Positions 51,998 to 62,668 of a stretch of 64,000 nucleotides of DNA are shown one piece after another (positions within the stretch are counted from its first letter, which is position 1; each line of letters begins with the position of its first letter). A model generated the notes under the pieces. It was given only the letters and a program-made list of their open reading frames with translations. It was not told the origin of the DNA and made no database searches. Origin of the DNA: Butyrivibrio proteoclasticus (GTDB lineage: Bacteria; Bacillota; Clostridia; Lachnospirales; Lachnospiraceae); the NCBI RefSeq assembly GCF_900115735.1, contig NZ_FOXO01000009.1, positions 1 to 64,000 of the forward strand, written 5' to 3'. The translations under genes and the position numbers were made by a program.

Positions 51998-52010
51998 AGA
52001 GAGGAAAACT

Positions 52011-53075
52011 ATGGCATATAGAGATAATACAAAGGTTGTACATATAGGAGACAGAGTAATCGGCGGAGGGAACCCTATTCTTATTCAGTCTATGACCAAT
52101 ACAAGGACAGAGGATGTCGAGGGAACAGTTGCTCAGATAAAAAGACTTGAAGAAGCGGGCTGTGATATCATTAGATGCACAGTCCCTAATATTGAAGCTG
52201 CAAAGGCTCTTGGAGAAATAAAGAAGCAGATACATATTCCACTTGTGGCAGATATCCACTTTGATTATAAGATGGCTATAGCTGCTATGGAAAATGGTGC
52301 TGACAAGATTAGGATCAATCCCGGAAATATTGGATCAAAGGATAGAATCGCAGCGGTGGTATCCTGTGCAAAAGAGAGAAATATTCCTATTCGTGTGGGA
52401 GTTAACAGCGGATCTCTTGAGAAGAATCTTGTTGAGAAGTACCATGGTGTAACTGCTGAAGGTCTTGTTGAAAGTGCAATTGATAAGGTTGGTATCATTG
52501 AGGACCTTGGGTACGACAATATGGTAGTCAGCATTAAGTCATCTAATGTTATGCTGTGCGTAAAGGCACATGAATTATTGGCAAAGCAGTGTAAATATCC
52601 TCTTCACGTAGGAATAACAGAAGCGGGAACAGTTTACGGTGGCAACATTAAGTCTTCTGTAGGACTTGGAATTATCTTAAATGAAGGCATTGGTGATACA
52701 ATCAGAGTTTCTCTTTCAGGTGATCCTGTTGAAGAGATAAAGACAGCCAAGATGATCCTAAGAACTCTCGATATCAGAAAGGGAGGAATTGAAGTTGTCT
52801 CATGTCCAACTTGTGGAAGAACAAGGATTGATCTCATTGGTCTTGCCAATCAGGTAGAGACAATGGTTCAGAAGTATCCTCTTGATATCAAGGTTGCAGT
52901 TATGGGGTGTGCAGTAAATGGCCCTGGAGAAGCTAAAGAAGCAGATATCGGGATTGCAGGCGGAGATGGAGAAGGCCTTCTTATAAAGCACGGCGAAATC
53001 ATCAAAAAAGTCCCTGAAGATCAGTTGCTTGCTGTTCTTAAGGAAGAACTTGACGCTTGGCCTTCTAATGACTGA
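52011..53075 (+). CDS. ispG: 4-hydroxy-3-methylbut-2-en-1-yl diphosphate synthase (flavodoxin/ferredoxin)
   Basis: 354 residues, standard length; the iron-sulfur enzyme of the MEP pathway. N-terminal ILIQSMTNTRTEDVEGTVAQ, TIM barrel with PLVADIHFDYKMA, and cluster Cys ligands in VSCPTCGRTRIDL and VMGCAVNGPGEAKEADIGIA. AGAGGAAAAC precedes the ATG. Confidence 0.97.
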   Translation: MAYRDNTKVVHIGDRVIGGGNPILIQSMTNTRTEDVEGTVAQIKRLEEAGCDIIRCTVPNIEAAKALGEIKKQIHIPLVADIHFDYKMAIAAMENGADKIRINPGNIGSKDRIAAVVSCAKERNIPIRVGVNSGSLEKNLVEKYHGVTAEGLVESAIDKVGIIEDLGYDNMVVSIKSSNVMLCVKAHELLAKQCKYPLHVGITEAGTVYGGNIKSSVGLGIILNEGIGDTIRVSLSGDPVEEIKTAKMILRTLDIRKGGIEVVSCPTCGRTRIDLIGLANQVETMVQKYPLDIKVAVMGCAVNGPGEAKEADIGIAGGDGEGLLIKHGEIIKKVPEDQLLAVLKEELDAWPSND

Positions 53076-53137
53076 TAAGCAATATATAGTCTGGTTCGAA
53101 CGTGTTCTGGCGAGGTAGTTTTATTTAGGAGTTTTTA

Positions 53138-56100
53138 ATGGGAAAGAAGTTTTTTGAGGTTTTTCCTGGCCTTAAGCTTGATGACCGAACTCAGGAGATT
53201 ATGGAACAAACTGAGGTTGTTAAGGTCTCAACCACAAGAAAACAGGATTTTATAAGAATATATATATCAAGTAATGCTCTTATTGATAAGGCTGATATTT
53301 ACAAAACTGAAACCGGTATAAAAAAGCAGTTATTTAACGGACAGGATCTTACTATCAAAATCTATGAGAAGTTTAGCCTGTCTGCTCAATATACACCACA
53401 GAATCTATTTGATATTTACAGAGAGAGTATAGAGATGGAATTAAAAGACTATGATCATATGGAGTATAGTCTTTTTCGTGCTGCCAATTTTGAGTATCCG
53501 GATGACGGAAATGTGATCATTCAGCTTGAAAACAGCGTAGTTGGCAAAAAGAAGGCACCTGATCTTATTAGGGTTTTATCAAAAATTGTAAATGAGAGAT
53601 GTGGATTGTCTGTAGCTATTTCGCCTGAATTTGTAGATATAGAGAAAGAGACAAAAGAGCCGGATTATACTGATGAGTCAGTTAAAATGGCCAAGAAGCT
53701 TGAGGATTTTGAACAGAAATCTGAAGAAAAGAAAAAGCAGGCTGCTGAGAAGAAAGCAGAAAAGGCTGTTGAAGAAAAAGCTCAGAAAAATGAGGAACCT
53801 CAAAAGAGCGCAGCGGAAGGGACAAAAGCTGGATTTTCAAAAGGCAAGTGGACGCCAAAGAGAGACTTTGGCGGTAGCTACAAGCGAAGTGACAATCCTG
53901 ATGTTGTATTCGGCCGAGATTTTGATGATGAGACAATGAAACTTTCAGATCTTATCGGTGAACTTGGTGAAGTTACAGTTCATGGTAAGGTGACAGCATA
54001 TGACCAAAGAGATATCAGAAATGAAAAGAGCATCATGATATTTGATATTACTGACTTTACTGATTCTATTACGGTTAAGATGTTCGTAAAAACAGAGGAT
54101 GTTCCTGATATTACAAAGGATATTAAACCAGGGGCTTTCCTTAAGATCAAAGGTATTGCTGCTGTTGATAAATTTGACCATGAGCTGTCTCTTCAGTCTA
54201 TAGTCGGTGTAAAAAAGATCCCTGATTTTACTACAAAGAGAGTAGACAGGGCGGAAGTAAAAAGAGTAGAGCTTCACTGCCATACCAAGATGAGCGATAT
54301 GGATGGTGTTTCTGAAGTTAAGGATATAGTTAAACAGGCTTACAAATGGGGAATGCCGGGTATTGCCATAACAGACCATGGTGTTGTTCAGGCCCTTACA
54401 GATGCCAATCACGTTTGGGAAGACCTCTTTAATGATGAGAAAAAGAGAAGAAAAGAAGCCGGAGAGCCACCTATCGAGAGACAGGATTTCTTTAAACTGA
54501 TTCTGGGAGTAGAGGCGTATCTTGTTGATGACCTTAAGGAAATTGTTGTAAATGATAAGGGGCAGCCACTGCGAGATACAACCTTTGTTGTGTTTGATAT
54601 TGAGACCACAGGTTTTTCTCCTATTAAAAATAAGATTATTGAAATCGGTGCCGTGAAGGTAAGAAATGGGGAGATAATTGAGAGATTTTCTGAGTTTATA
54701 AATCCTCAGGTGCCAATTCCATATAGAATTGAGAAACTTACAAGTATCACTGATGAGATGGTAATGGATGCTCCTACAAGGGAAGTTATTATTCCTAAGT
54801 TTGTAGAGTTCTGTAAAGATGCAGTTTTAGTAGGACATAACGTTGGATTTGATATAAGCTTTATAAATCAGAACTGCCTTGAACTTGGCATTCCTGCGGA
54901 TTATACGACTGTTGATACTTTATGGTTATCAAGATATTTCTTTCCGCTTCAGGCTAAACATACACTTGATGCTGTTGCCAAGACTTTGGGAGTTGTGCTT
55001 GAGCATCACCACAGAGCGGTAGATGATGCTGAATGTACTGCACTTATTTTTAACAAGTTCCTTCCAATGCTTGAGGAACAAAAGGCAGTAACACTTACTG
55101 ATGTAAATGTTCTTGGAAAGCCAACCAAGGAAATGATAAGACATCTTCGTCCTAATCATTGTATTATTCTTGCCAAGAATACTTTGGGAAGAGTTAATCT
55201 CTATACCCTTATTAGTGAGTCCCATATTGATTATTTCAGAAGATTTCCGCTTATTCCAAAGAGCGAACTTATGAAACACAGGGAAGGCCTTATAGTAGGA
55301 AGTGCCTGCTGTGCCGGTGAACTTTACGGAGCAGTTGTAGAAGGAAGACCACCAGAAGAAATAGCAAGAATTGTTGATTTTTATGATTATCTTGAGATTC
55401 AGCCTGTGGGTAACAACCACTTCATGGTGGATTCAGAACGATATGAAGATGTAAATAGTGATGACGATATAAGAGAGCTTAACAAAGAAATAGTTAAGCT
55501 TGGTGAGCAGTTCAACAAACCTGTTGTTGCTACCTGTGACGCTCATTTCTTAAATCCTGAGGATGAGATATACAGAACAATCATCATGGCCGGAAAAGGT
55601 ATGAATGATGAAGAGCCTGCACCTCTTTTCCTTAGGACAACTGACGAGATGATGGAGGAATTTGATTATCTTGGCGGTGATAAGGCAAAAGAAATTGTTA
55701 TAGATAATACCAGAAAAATCCTTGATATGTGCGAGAGCATATCGCCTGTGCGACCTGATAAGTGTCCCCCTGTCATTGAAAACAGTGATGAGATCCTTAC
55801 TAAGATCTGTTACGACAAGGCTCATGAAATTTATGGAGAAAACCTTCCTGAAATAGTTCAGGAGCGACTTGAGAGAGAGCTTAACTCAATTATAAAGAAT
55901 GGTTTCGCGGTTATGTATATCATCGCCCAGAAGCTTGTTTGGAAGTCCAATGAAGACGGATATCTGGTTGGATCGAGAGGATCTGTAGGTTCCTCTTTTG
56001 TCGCATTTACATCAGGTATCACAGAAGTTAATTCACTTAGCCCGCACTATGTGTGCCCTAAGTGTAAATACAGTGACTTTGATTCCGAGGAAGTACTTAA

Positions 56101-57682
56101 GTATGGCGGTAATTCAGGTTGTGATATGCCTGATAAAAGATGCCCTAAGTGTGGAGCTATGATGAACAAGGATGGATTTGATATTCCTTTCGAGACATTC
56201 CTTGGATTTAAGGGTGATAAGGAGCCTGATATTGACCTTAACTTCTCTGGTGAGTATCAGTCTAAAGCTCATAAGTATACCGAAGTCATTTTTGGTTATG
56301 GACAGACTTTCAGAGCTGGAACAATAGCTTCTCTTGCAGATAAGACGGCTTATGGTTTTGTTAAAAAGTATTTCGACGGAATTGGTGCCAGCAAGAGAAA
56401 ATGTGAGATTAACAGAATTGTTCAGGGGTGTACCGGTATAAGACGAGGAACAGGTCAGCATCCTGGTGGAATCATAGTTTTGCCTGTTGGTGAAGATATT
56501 AACTCTTTCTGTCCTGTACAGCATCCGGCCAATGATATGACAACAGCAACCATAACGACTCATTATGATTATCACTCTATTGACCACAACCTGTTAAAAC
56601 TTGATATTCTCGGACATGATGATCCTACTATGATTAGATTCCTGCAGGATTGTACAGGGCTTGACCCTAAGACTGTACCACTTGATGATAAGAATGTTAT
56701 GAGCCTTTTCATGAACACTACTGCTCTTAATATCACGCCTGATCAGATCGGCGGAACAAAGCTTGGATGCTTGGGACTTCCTGAGTTTGGTACAGATTTT
56801 GCTATGCAGATGGTTATTGATGCAGGACCATCATCATTGTCCCACCTTATAAGAATTTCTGGTCTGTCGCATGGTACTGACGTTTGGCTTGGCAATGCGC
56901 AGACTCTTATCCAGGAAGGTAAGGCGACAATTGATACCTGCATCTGTTGTCGAGATGATATTATGATTTATCTGATCCAAAAGGGACTTGATAAATCAGA
57001 ATCCTTTAAAATCATGGAAGCTGTTCGTAAAGGAAAAGTTGCAAAAGGAAAAGAAAGCAACTGGGCAGACTGGAAGAAAGATATGACAGATCACGGCGTT
57101 CCTGACTGGTATATCTGGTCTTGTGAAAAGATTAAGTACATGTTCCCTAAGGCCCATGCCGCAGCTTACGTTATGATGGCTTGGAGAATTGCATATTTCA
57201 AAGTATATGTTCCGCAGGCTTTTTATGCTGCCTGGTTTAGTATCAGAGCAAAGGCCTTTAACTATGAGCACATGTGTCAGGGTGAAAATCACTTGAGGGC
57301 TATCATGCGTGAGTACAATAATAAGAAGGATGAGCTCACAAATGCACAGCAGGCAGAGTATGGCGATATGAGACTTGTAGAGGAAATGTATGAGCGTGGA
57401 ATTGAGTTCCTTCCTATAGATATTTTTAAAGTTAAGTCCAGGGATTTTCAGGTCATCGGAGATAAGATAATGCCTGCGCTTACAAGTATCGATGGTATGG
57501 GTGAGAAAGCTGCTGATCAGATAGTTGAAGCAGCAAAAGATGGACCATTTTTATCTAAGGATGACTTTAAGGCAAGAACAAAGTGCCCTCAGACAGTACT
57601 TGAAAAGATGGCTGATATGGGACTTTTGGGAGATATACCTGATTCCAATCAGATCAGTATTTTTGACCTGATGAAGGGATGA
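53138..57682 (+). CDS. polC: DNA polymerase III alpha subunit, PolC type
   Basis: 1514 residues, replicative polymerase of low-GC Gram-positives. Order: N-terminal domain, charged linker (about 170-240), OB fold (about 265-360), PHP domain begun at VELHCHTKMSDMDGV, the proofreading exonuclease inserted in PHP (FVVFDIETTGFS, HHRAVDDAECTA), palm with GSRGSVGSSFVA, zinc finger CPKCKYSDFD ... CPKCGA, catalytic DIDLNFSGEYQ, and a C-terminal helix-hairpin-helix. TTTAGGAGTTTTT precedes the ATG. Last gene of the cluster. Confidence 0.98.
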   Translation: MGKKFFEVFPGLKLDDRTQEIMEQTEVVKVSTTRKQDFIRIYISSNALIDKADIYKTETGIKKQLFNGQDLTIKIYEKFSLSAQYTPQNLFDIYRESIEMELKDYDHMEYSLFRAANFEYPDDGNVIIQLENSVVGKKKAPDLIRVLSKIVNERCGLSVAISPEFVDIEKETKEPDYTDESVKMAKKLEDFEQKSEEKKKQAAEKKAEKAVEEKAQKNEEPQKSAAEGTKAGFSKGKWTPKRDFGGSYKRSDNPDVVFGRDFDDETMKLSDLIGELGEVTVHGKVTAYDQRDIRNEKSIMIFDITDFTDSITVKMFVKTEDVPDITKDIKPGAFLKIKGIAAVDKFDHELSLQSIVGVKKIPDFTTKRVDRAEVKRVELHCHTKMSDMDGVSEVKDIVKQAYKWGMPGIAITDHGVVQALTDANHVWEDLFNDEKKRRKEAGEPPIERQDFFKLILGVEAYLVDDLKEIVVNDKGQPLRDTTFVVFDIETTGFSPIKNKIIEIGAVKVRNGEIIERFSEFINPQVPIPYRIEKLTSITDEMVMDAPTREVIIPKFVEFCKDAVLVGHNVGFDISFINQNCLELGIPADYTTVDTLWLSRYFFPLQAKHTLDAVAKTLGVVLEHHHRAVDDAECTALIFNKFLPMLEEQKAVTLTDVNVLGKPTKEMIRHLRPNHCIILAKNTLGRVNLYTLISESHIDYFRRFPLIPKSELMKHREGLIVGSACCAGELYGAVVEGRPPEEIARIVDFYDYLEIQPVGNNHFMVDSERYEDVNSDDDIRELNKEIVKLGEQFNKPVVATCDAHFLNPEDEIYRTIIMAGKGMNDEEPAPLFLRTTDEMMEEFDYLGGDKAKEIVIDNTRKILDMCESISPVRPDKCPPVIENSDEILTKICYDKAHEIYGENLPEIVQERLERELNSIIKNGFAVMYIIAQKLVWKSNEDGYLVGSRGSVGSSFVAFTSGITEVNSLSPHYVCPKCKYSDFDSEEVLKYGGNSGCDMPDKRCPKCGAMMNKDGFDIPFETFLGFKGDKEPDIDLNFSGEYQSKAHKYTEVIFGYGQTFRAGTIASLADKTAYGFVKKYFDGIGASKRKCEINRIVQGCTGIRRGTGQHPGGIIVLPVGEDINSFCPVQHPANDMTTATITTHYDYHSIDHNLLKLDILGHDDPTMIRFLQDCTGLDPKTVPLDDKNVMSLFMNTTALNITPDQIGGTKLGCLGLPEFGTDFAMQMVIDAGPSSLSHLIRISGLSHGTDVWLGNAQTLIQEGKATIDTCICCRDDIMIYLIQKGLDKSESFKIMEAVRKGKVAKGKESNWADWKKDMTDHGVPDWYIWSCEKIKYMFPKAHAAAYVMMAWRIAYFKVYVPQAFYAAWFSIRAKAFNYEHMCQGENHLRAIMREYNNKKDELTNAQQAEYGDMRLVEEMYERGIEFLPIDIFKVKSRDFQVIGDKIMPALTSIDGMGEKAADQIVEAAKDGPFLSKDDFKARTKCPQTVLEKMADMGLLGDIPDSNQISIFDLMKG

Positions 57683-57764
57683 TTACAAAAGTGTTATTTA
57701 ATAGTCATTTAACTGTAATAAAAATAAATTATTATAGTAGAAAATGACTAGGAGGAGAAAAATA

Positions 57765-58427
57765 ATGGAAACAAATGACAATGTGGAAAAGAAGGGCAAT
57801 ATGTTTGCCAGGATCATGTTTGGAGCTTTTCTGGTTCTGATCTTTTTGGTAAAAAGAGTTGATGTTGCGGCTATAGGTCCGGAGGATACTTCTATAGGGC
57901 TTTCTCATATCAATGGCTTTATTCATGAGTTCTTTGGAATTAACATGGTGTGGTATAAACTCACAGAGCTTTTTGGAGTTCTTGCAATTTTAGTTGTTGC
58001 TGTTTTTGCGTGCCTTGGAGTGATACAGCTTATTAAGAGAAAAAGTATTGTTAAGGTTGATAAAGAAATTCTCTGCCTTGGAGGACTCTATGCAGTTGTA
58101 CTTGTCACATATGCTTTTTTTGAAAAAGTTATTGTGAACTACAGACCTATAATTGAAGAAGGAGCTGAGCATGTTGAGGCTTCTTTTCCTTCTTCACATA
58201 CAATGCTCATCGTTACAATATTTGGGACATTAATGTATGTTCTTCCTAAGTATATAAAGAATGAAAATGTCGTTAAGATATGCAAGATAGTATGTCTGGT
58301 GATAGTAGCACTGACTGTTGTAGGAAGACTTGTTTGCGGTGTCCACTGGTTTACTGATATTTTGGGTGGGTGTTTGATAAGTCTTTGCTATATTAGCCTT
58401 TTCTCTAATGTTTATAACAGGTTGTAA
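57765..58427 (+). CDS. PAP2-family membrane phosphatase
   Basis: 220 residues, about six membrane helices. Phosphatase signature: KVIVNYRPI, SFPSSHTMLIV and GRLVCGVHWFTDILGG carry the three conserved motifs with the catalytic His residues. Candidates are undecaprenyl-pyrophosphate or phosphatidate phosphatase; not distinguishable. The start is ATG 57765 after AGGAGGAG (the frame is open from 57744, overlapping that site). Confidence 0.88.
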   Translation: METNDNVEKKGNMFARIMFGAFLVLIFLVKRVDVAAIGPEDTSIGLSHINGFIHEFFGINMVWYKLTELFGVLAILVVAVFACLGVIQLIKRKSIVKVDKEILCLGGLYAVVLVTYAFFEKVIVNYRPIIEEGAEHVEASFPSSHTMLIVTIFGTLMYVLPKYIKNENVVKICKIVCLVIVALTVVGRLVCGVHWFTDILGGCLISLCYISLFSNVYNRL

Positions 58428-58443
58428 TAAATAAATAGTTTAA

Positions 58444-58478
58444 AAAAGCCGGGATCGTTTAAGAGATTCCGGCTTTTT
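58444..58478 (+). terminator. Intrinsic terminator
   Basis: AAAAGCCGGGATC-type arm (58444-58456) pairs with GATTCCGGCTTTT (58465-58477), one bulge/mismatch in the middle. Confidence 0.8.
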
Positions 58479-58586
58479 AAAATTAATAAAAAGTTAATTG
58501 AAATATCGTATAAATATAGTTTTTTTTTGATAGAGTTATATGTAGAGGGTCTGTGTTTTTGGGAATATATATTAGGAGGTAACAAA

Positions 58587-60425
58587 ATGTGGAACAAAGT
58601 GTTATCCTGTGGAATAGTTATATCAATGATATTAAGTATTTGCACGGGATGTGGAAAGCAAATTGATAATTCCGAAGATGTAGGTCAGGCTGCAGATAGC
58701 GCATCAGGTTCGGCTGTTGAAGCAAATACTGAAAATTCAGTAAGTGGTATTAACTGGCCAACCACACTTACCAATTCTGTGCATAACAGTGCAGCACCTG
58801 ATTGGATTGAGTATAATCAGTTGATTTTTAATATAAAAAATACCACGGATTATAAAGAGCGAGAGGCAATGATGCATCGGGCTGAAGACATATTAATGTC
58901 AACAGGGGCTGTTGTTCCACTGTATTATTATAATGATCCTTATCTTCAGAAGGCATCAATTGATGGAATTTATTCTTCATTGTTTGGTACAAAATACTTT
59001 ATGTATGCAAAAGGATGTACTGACAATATCTTAAGAGTAAGTCTTTCGTCTGATCCGACTTATCTTGATCCTGCGCTTAATTCCTCTGTGGACGGCGCAT
59101 GTCTTGTGGCTAACACTTTTGCGGGTCTTTACACCTATAATGCTGATGGTGAGTGCATTCCTGCGCTTGCAGATGAAGCTAACCCATATGAGGTATCGGA
59201 AGACGGGCTTAACTATACTTTCCATTTAAAAAAGGATCTGAAGTGGTCTGATGGTTCACCTTTAACAGCATCTGATTTTGTATATTCCTGGAATAGAGCA
59301 GTTACACCTTCCGTTAATGCTGATTATGCGTACATGTTCAGTAACTTTGCAGGGTATGATGATGGAAAAGTCAAGGCAAAGGCAGTTGACGATACAACAC
59401 TGACCTTCACTTTAACATCACCTTGTGCATATATTCTTGATCTTATGGCATTTCCGATTTTCTTTCCTGTGCATCAGCCTTCAGTAGAAGCTGCAGATCC
59501 TGACGGAGTTAATCCGGGAGCCTGGGCGGAACATGTGGGATTTGTGGCAAGTGGTGCGTTTACACTACAGTCGTGGGAGCCCGGAAACAGAATGGTCTAT
59601 GTGAAAAATCCGTACTTTTATGATGCCGAGAATGTATCGGTAGATGAACTTGTTTTTGTTCTTACATCGGATGAAGAAGTGATTTTTAGTCAATACAAAA
59701 ATGGAGAAATTGATTTTGCAGATTCTGTTCCTACGGATGAAATTGCCGGCTTTATTGCATCTTCAGATCCGGAATTTCATATTGATCCGAACCTTGGAAC
59801 ATACTACTTTGCTTTTAATGTAAACAGTCATTTGTTTGACGGAAAGACATCAATGCAGGCTTCAGCCATGAGAAGGGCAATAGGACTTTTGGTTGACAGA
59901 AGCTATATCGTAGAAAAAATCGGCCAGACAGGACAGACTATAGCAACTTCGTTCATACCTGAAGGAATGCTTGACGGTAATGGAGGAGTGTTTAAAGCAA
60001 ATGACGATAGCTATTCATTCCCTGATTCTTCATCTACAGGCTATTATCCGGCAGAGAAAACAGATGCAACAATTCAGGAGGCAAAAGCACTTTTAGAAGA
60101 AGCAGGTTATACCTTTGATTCAGAAGGAAAGCTTTCGCAGGATACGCCCATAGCATTTGAATTTCTGACTAATGACAGTCAATCTCATGTTCTGGTGGCA
60201 GAAGCCATAAAAAGAGATCTTGCTGAAATTGGAATCGAGATGACAATAGTAAAGCAGGAGTGGAATACCTTCCTTCAAAACCGCAAGGATGGCAACTATG
60301 ATGTTGCCAGAGAGGGGTGGCTTGCAGATTTCAATGATCCCGTAAACATGCTTGAAATGTTTATTACTGACTCAGGTAATAATGATCCTCAGTTTGGCAG
60401 AGAGCCATATGTAGAAGAAGAGTAA
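58587..60425 (+). CDS. Oligopeptide-type solute-binding lipoprotein, apparently circularly permuted
   Basis: 612 residues; ATG 58587 after TTAGGAGG. Signal peptide with lipobox ending CTGC (Cys22), then a Ser/Glu linker. Residues about 72-142 (WIEYNQLIFNIKNTTDYKER, AEDILMSTGAVVPLYYYNDP) match what is normally the C-terminal end of SBP family 5 proteins. The usual N-terminal start comes after it (ILRVSLSSDPTYLDPALN, near 148) and the chain ends at DPVNMLEMFITDSGNNDPQF, where that end segment would normally follow. Cargo may be peptides or other small molecules. It is 15 bases before a chemoreceptor gene and lacks permeases. Confidence 0.85.
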   Translation: MWNKVLSCGIVISMILSICTGCGKQIDNSEDVGQAADSASGSAVEANTENSVSGINWPTTLTNSVHNSAAPDWIEYNQLIFNIKNTTDYKEREAMMHRAEDILMSTGAVVPLYYYNDPYLQKASIDGIYSSLFGTKYFMYAKGCTDNILRVSLSSDPTYLDPALNSSVDGACLVANTFAGLYTYNADGECIPALADEANPYEVSEDGLNYTFHLKKDLKWSDGSPLTASDFVYSWNRAVTPSVNADYAYMFSNFAGYDDGKVKAKAVDDTTLTFTLTSPCAYILDLMAFPIFFPVHQPSVEAADPDGVNPGAWAEHVGFVASGAFTLQSWEPGNRMVYVKNPYFYDAENVSVDELVFVLTSDEEVIFSQYKNGEIDFADSVPTDEIAGFIASSDPEFHIDPNLGTYYFAFNVNSHLFDGKTSMQASAMRRAIGLLVDRSYIVEKIGQTGQTIATSFIPEGMLDGNGGVFKANDDSYSFPDSSSTGYYPAEKTDATIQEAKALLEEAGYTFDSEGKLSQDTPIAFEFLTNDSQSHVLVAEAIKRDLAEIGIEMTIVKQEWNTFLQNRKDGNYDVAREGWLADFNDPVNMLEMFITDSGNNDPQFGREPYVEEE

Positions 60426-60440
60426 GGAGGGGACACTGTA

Positions 60441-62504
60441 ATGTTAAGAAAAATGAACCTGCTATCCAAGATGCTTTTGGGAATAATACCGGCTGTTGCA
60501 CTGGCACTGATTATTGTAACTGCAGTCAGCGTTAACAAATCATCGGATGCTATAGAAACATTGACCGAGCAAAAAGCTGAAGAATCTATTATGGCAAATG
60601 TCAGTGATATCAATGCAACACTTATGACACTCAGGTCAACGGCAACAACTCTTGCCAATACAGTTGGCGGAACATACAGCTCCACAGATCTTGATGTATA
60701 TCAGGCAATTTTTAAAAAAGCTGTTTTGTCAAATGACGTTATATCAGGATCAGGAATATGGTTTAAACAGGGCGTATACGAGCACAAGACGTATGCTGGG
60801 CCTTACTGGTACAGAGATGGAGATACAATTACATACACTGATGAGTATTCAAATGCTGATTATGACTACTTTAACCAGGAATACTACACAGTGGCAGTTT
60901 CTCTTTCCGAGGGAGAGTCAAACATAACAAATCCGTATTATGATCCTTCAAGCAGTAAAGTAATGGCAACGTGCTCTGCTCCGATATATGATGTGGCTGG
61001 CTACTATTCGGGATGCATTACTGTAGATATATATCTTGATTCGATTCAAAGCATGGTATCAGGTATTTCACTTGGCAAAAATTCAGCTCCGATACTATTG
61101 GATTCTAATGGAGTGTATCTGTATGATGTTGATCCTGAAAAAATTTCTACGGGATTAAATATAGCAAATGACAGCAATACAACGCTTGCCGCTGCCAGCG
61201 CAAAGATAATGTCTGAAGATAGTGGAGTTACATCTTTTATCCAAAATGGAGAGAAGTATCTTTTATTCTACGGTACTGTACCTGATGTGGGATGGAAGCT
61301 GGCTGTTACGCTTCAGGAGAAAGAAATGAATGCAAGTGTAATTGCCATAAGGTCATTTTTGATTCTTATATGCGTTATAGCACTTGTGGTTTGCGGAGCT
61401 ATAATAATCGGCCTTGCGTTCTCAATAGTAAAGAGTGTAAACAATGTAAAGGCTTTTGCTGGGAATCTGGCACAGGGAGACTTTACAATTGAACGTATAT
61501 CTTCTAAAAGTGATGATGAGTTGGGGCAGATGTCGCAATCTCTCAATAACATGTATGAGAGCAATAAATCCGTTATCACACAGGTTTCAGAAGAATCCGA
61601 AAGAATTGGCGATGCATCATCCAATCTTGGAAATATGGCTGAACAGTTAAGTAATGATTTCCAGATGATAAGAAGTAATATGACAGGCGTAAATGATGCA
61701 ATGATGAGCGCTTCTGCAGCAACAGAGGAAGTAAATGCTTCCATAGAAGAAGTTAATGCGTCTGTACAGATGCTCTCTGCTCAGGCTGATGAAACCAGAA
61801 CACAGGCTGACGATATTCAGAAAAAGGCTGCAGATATTGAAGCAAAATCAAGAATGGCAAGTGAACATGCAACTGCTATAGCTTCTGAAAGAGAAAGAGA
61901 TGTAGAAGAAGCCAATGAGCAGGCAGAGGTTGTTAAAGAAATAGGTTCCCTTGCTGATTCTATAGCAGAGATAGCAGATCAGATCAATCTTTTGTCATTG
62001 AATGCGTCTATTGAGGCTGCAAGGGCTGGCGAACATGGTAAGGGATTTGCGGTAGTGGCATCGGAAATCAACAAGTTGGCAGGTGATACAGCGGAGGCTG
62101 TAGGCCAGATTCAGGGAACAGTAGAGAATGTTCAGGCTGCATTTGAAAATCTTTTAAATGCTACCAATGAGCTTTTGAAGTTCCTTAATGAAACAGTTAA
62201 GTCTGACTATGATAATTTTGTAAACGTTGCTAGGGAATATGGCAGCGATGCAGAATCTTTTGGGCAGCAGTCGGGATCAATTGCTGAAATGGTCAATACT
62301 ATACGTGGTGCTATGAATGAAGTCAGCTCGGCAATTCAAAATATTACCGAGTCGACACAGGATACTGCTTCAAGAAGTTCAGAAATAACAGATACGGTAA
62401 ATACGGTTTCAGGTGTTGTTGATAATGTGTCAGATATGTCTGTGCGTCAGCAGGAAATATCCAGAAGTCTCTCAAGCGTTGTAGGAAAGTTCAAACTTAG
62501 ATAA
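60441..62504 (+). CDS. Methyl-accepting chemotaxis protein with dCache-like sensor
   Basis: 687 residues; AAGGAGGGGAC precedes the ATG. TM1 at about 11-30, an extracytoplasmic double-Cache-like sensor to about 290 ([40 protein letters not shown]), TM2 near 298-320, HAMP, and a coiled-coil signalling domain with the hairpin tip [20 protein letters not shown] then [14 protein letters not shown]. No C-terminal CheR-docking pentapeptide. It signals to CheA/CheW. The operon with a binding lipoprotein suggests the lipoprotein may present ligands to it. Confidence 0.93.
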   Translation: MLRKMNLLSKMLLGIIPAVALALIIVTAVSVNKSSDAIETLTEQKAEESIMANVSDINATLMTLRSTATTLANTVGGTYSSTDLDVYQAIFKKAVLSNDVISGSGIWFKQGVYEHKTYAGPYWYRDGDTITYTDEYSNADYDYFNQEYYTVAVSLSEGESNITNPYYDPSSSKVMATCSAPIYDVAGYYSGCITVDIYLDSIQSMVSGISLGKNSAPILLDSNGVYLYDVDPEKISTGLNIANDSNTTLAAASAKIMSEDSGVTSFIQNGEKYLLFYGTVPDVGWKLAVTLQEKEMNASVIAIRSFLILICVIALVVCGAIIIGLAFSIVKSVNNVKAFAGNLAQGDFTIERISSKSDDELGQMSQSLNNMYESNKSVITQVSEESERIGDASSNLGNMAEQLSNDFQMIRSNMTGVNDAMMSASAATEEVNASIEEVNASVQMLSAQADETRTQADDIQKKAADIEAKSRMASEHATAIASERERDVEEANEQAEVVKEIGSLADSIAEIADQINLLSLNASIEAARAGEHGKGFAVVASEINKLAGDTAEAVGQIQGTVENVQAAFENLLNATNELLKFLNETVKSDYDNFVNVAREYGSDAESFGQQSGSIAEMVNTIRGAMNEVSSAIQNITESTQDTASRSSEITDTVNTVSGVVDNVSDMSVRQQEISRSLSSVVGKFKLR

Positions 62505-62521
62505 TGTATATAGCCTAAAAG

Positions 62522-62551
62522 AGAGTCAGGCGAAAATTCTGACTCTTTTTT
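62522..62551 (+). terminator. Intrinsic terminator of the binding protein/chemoreceptor operon
   Basis: AGAGTCAG (62522-62529) pairs perfectly with CTGACTCT (62539-62546), then T6. Confidence 0.92.
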
Positions 62552-62668
62552 AGCGCTTTTAAGCTGTCACTGATGATAAATTGTGCTTGAATTAATAAAA
62601 GAAAGCTGATATATTTTCATTGTTTTGTTTTTGTGTGAAATGGGTTTTGTTTTTAGAAAAGGGTTTTA

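Noticed and set aside
53093..53110. LexA-like site before polC (TTCGAACGTGTTC)
   Set aside because: The half-site spacing is wrong and the match is partial; probably chance.
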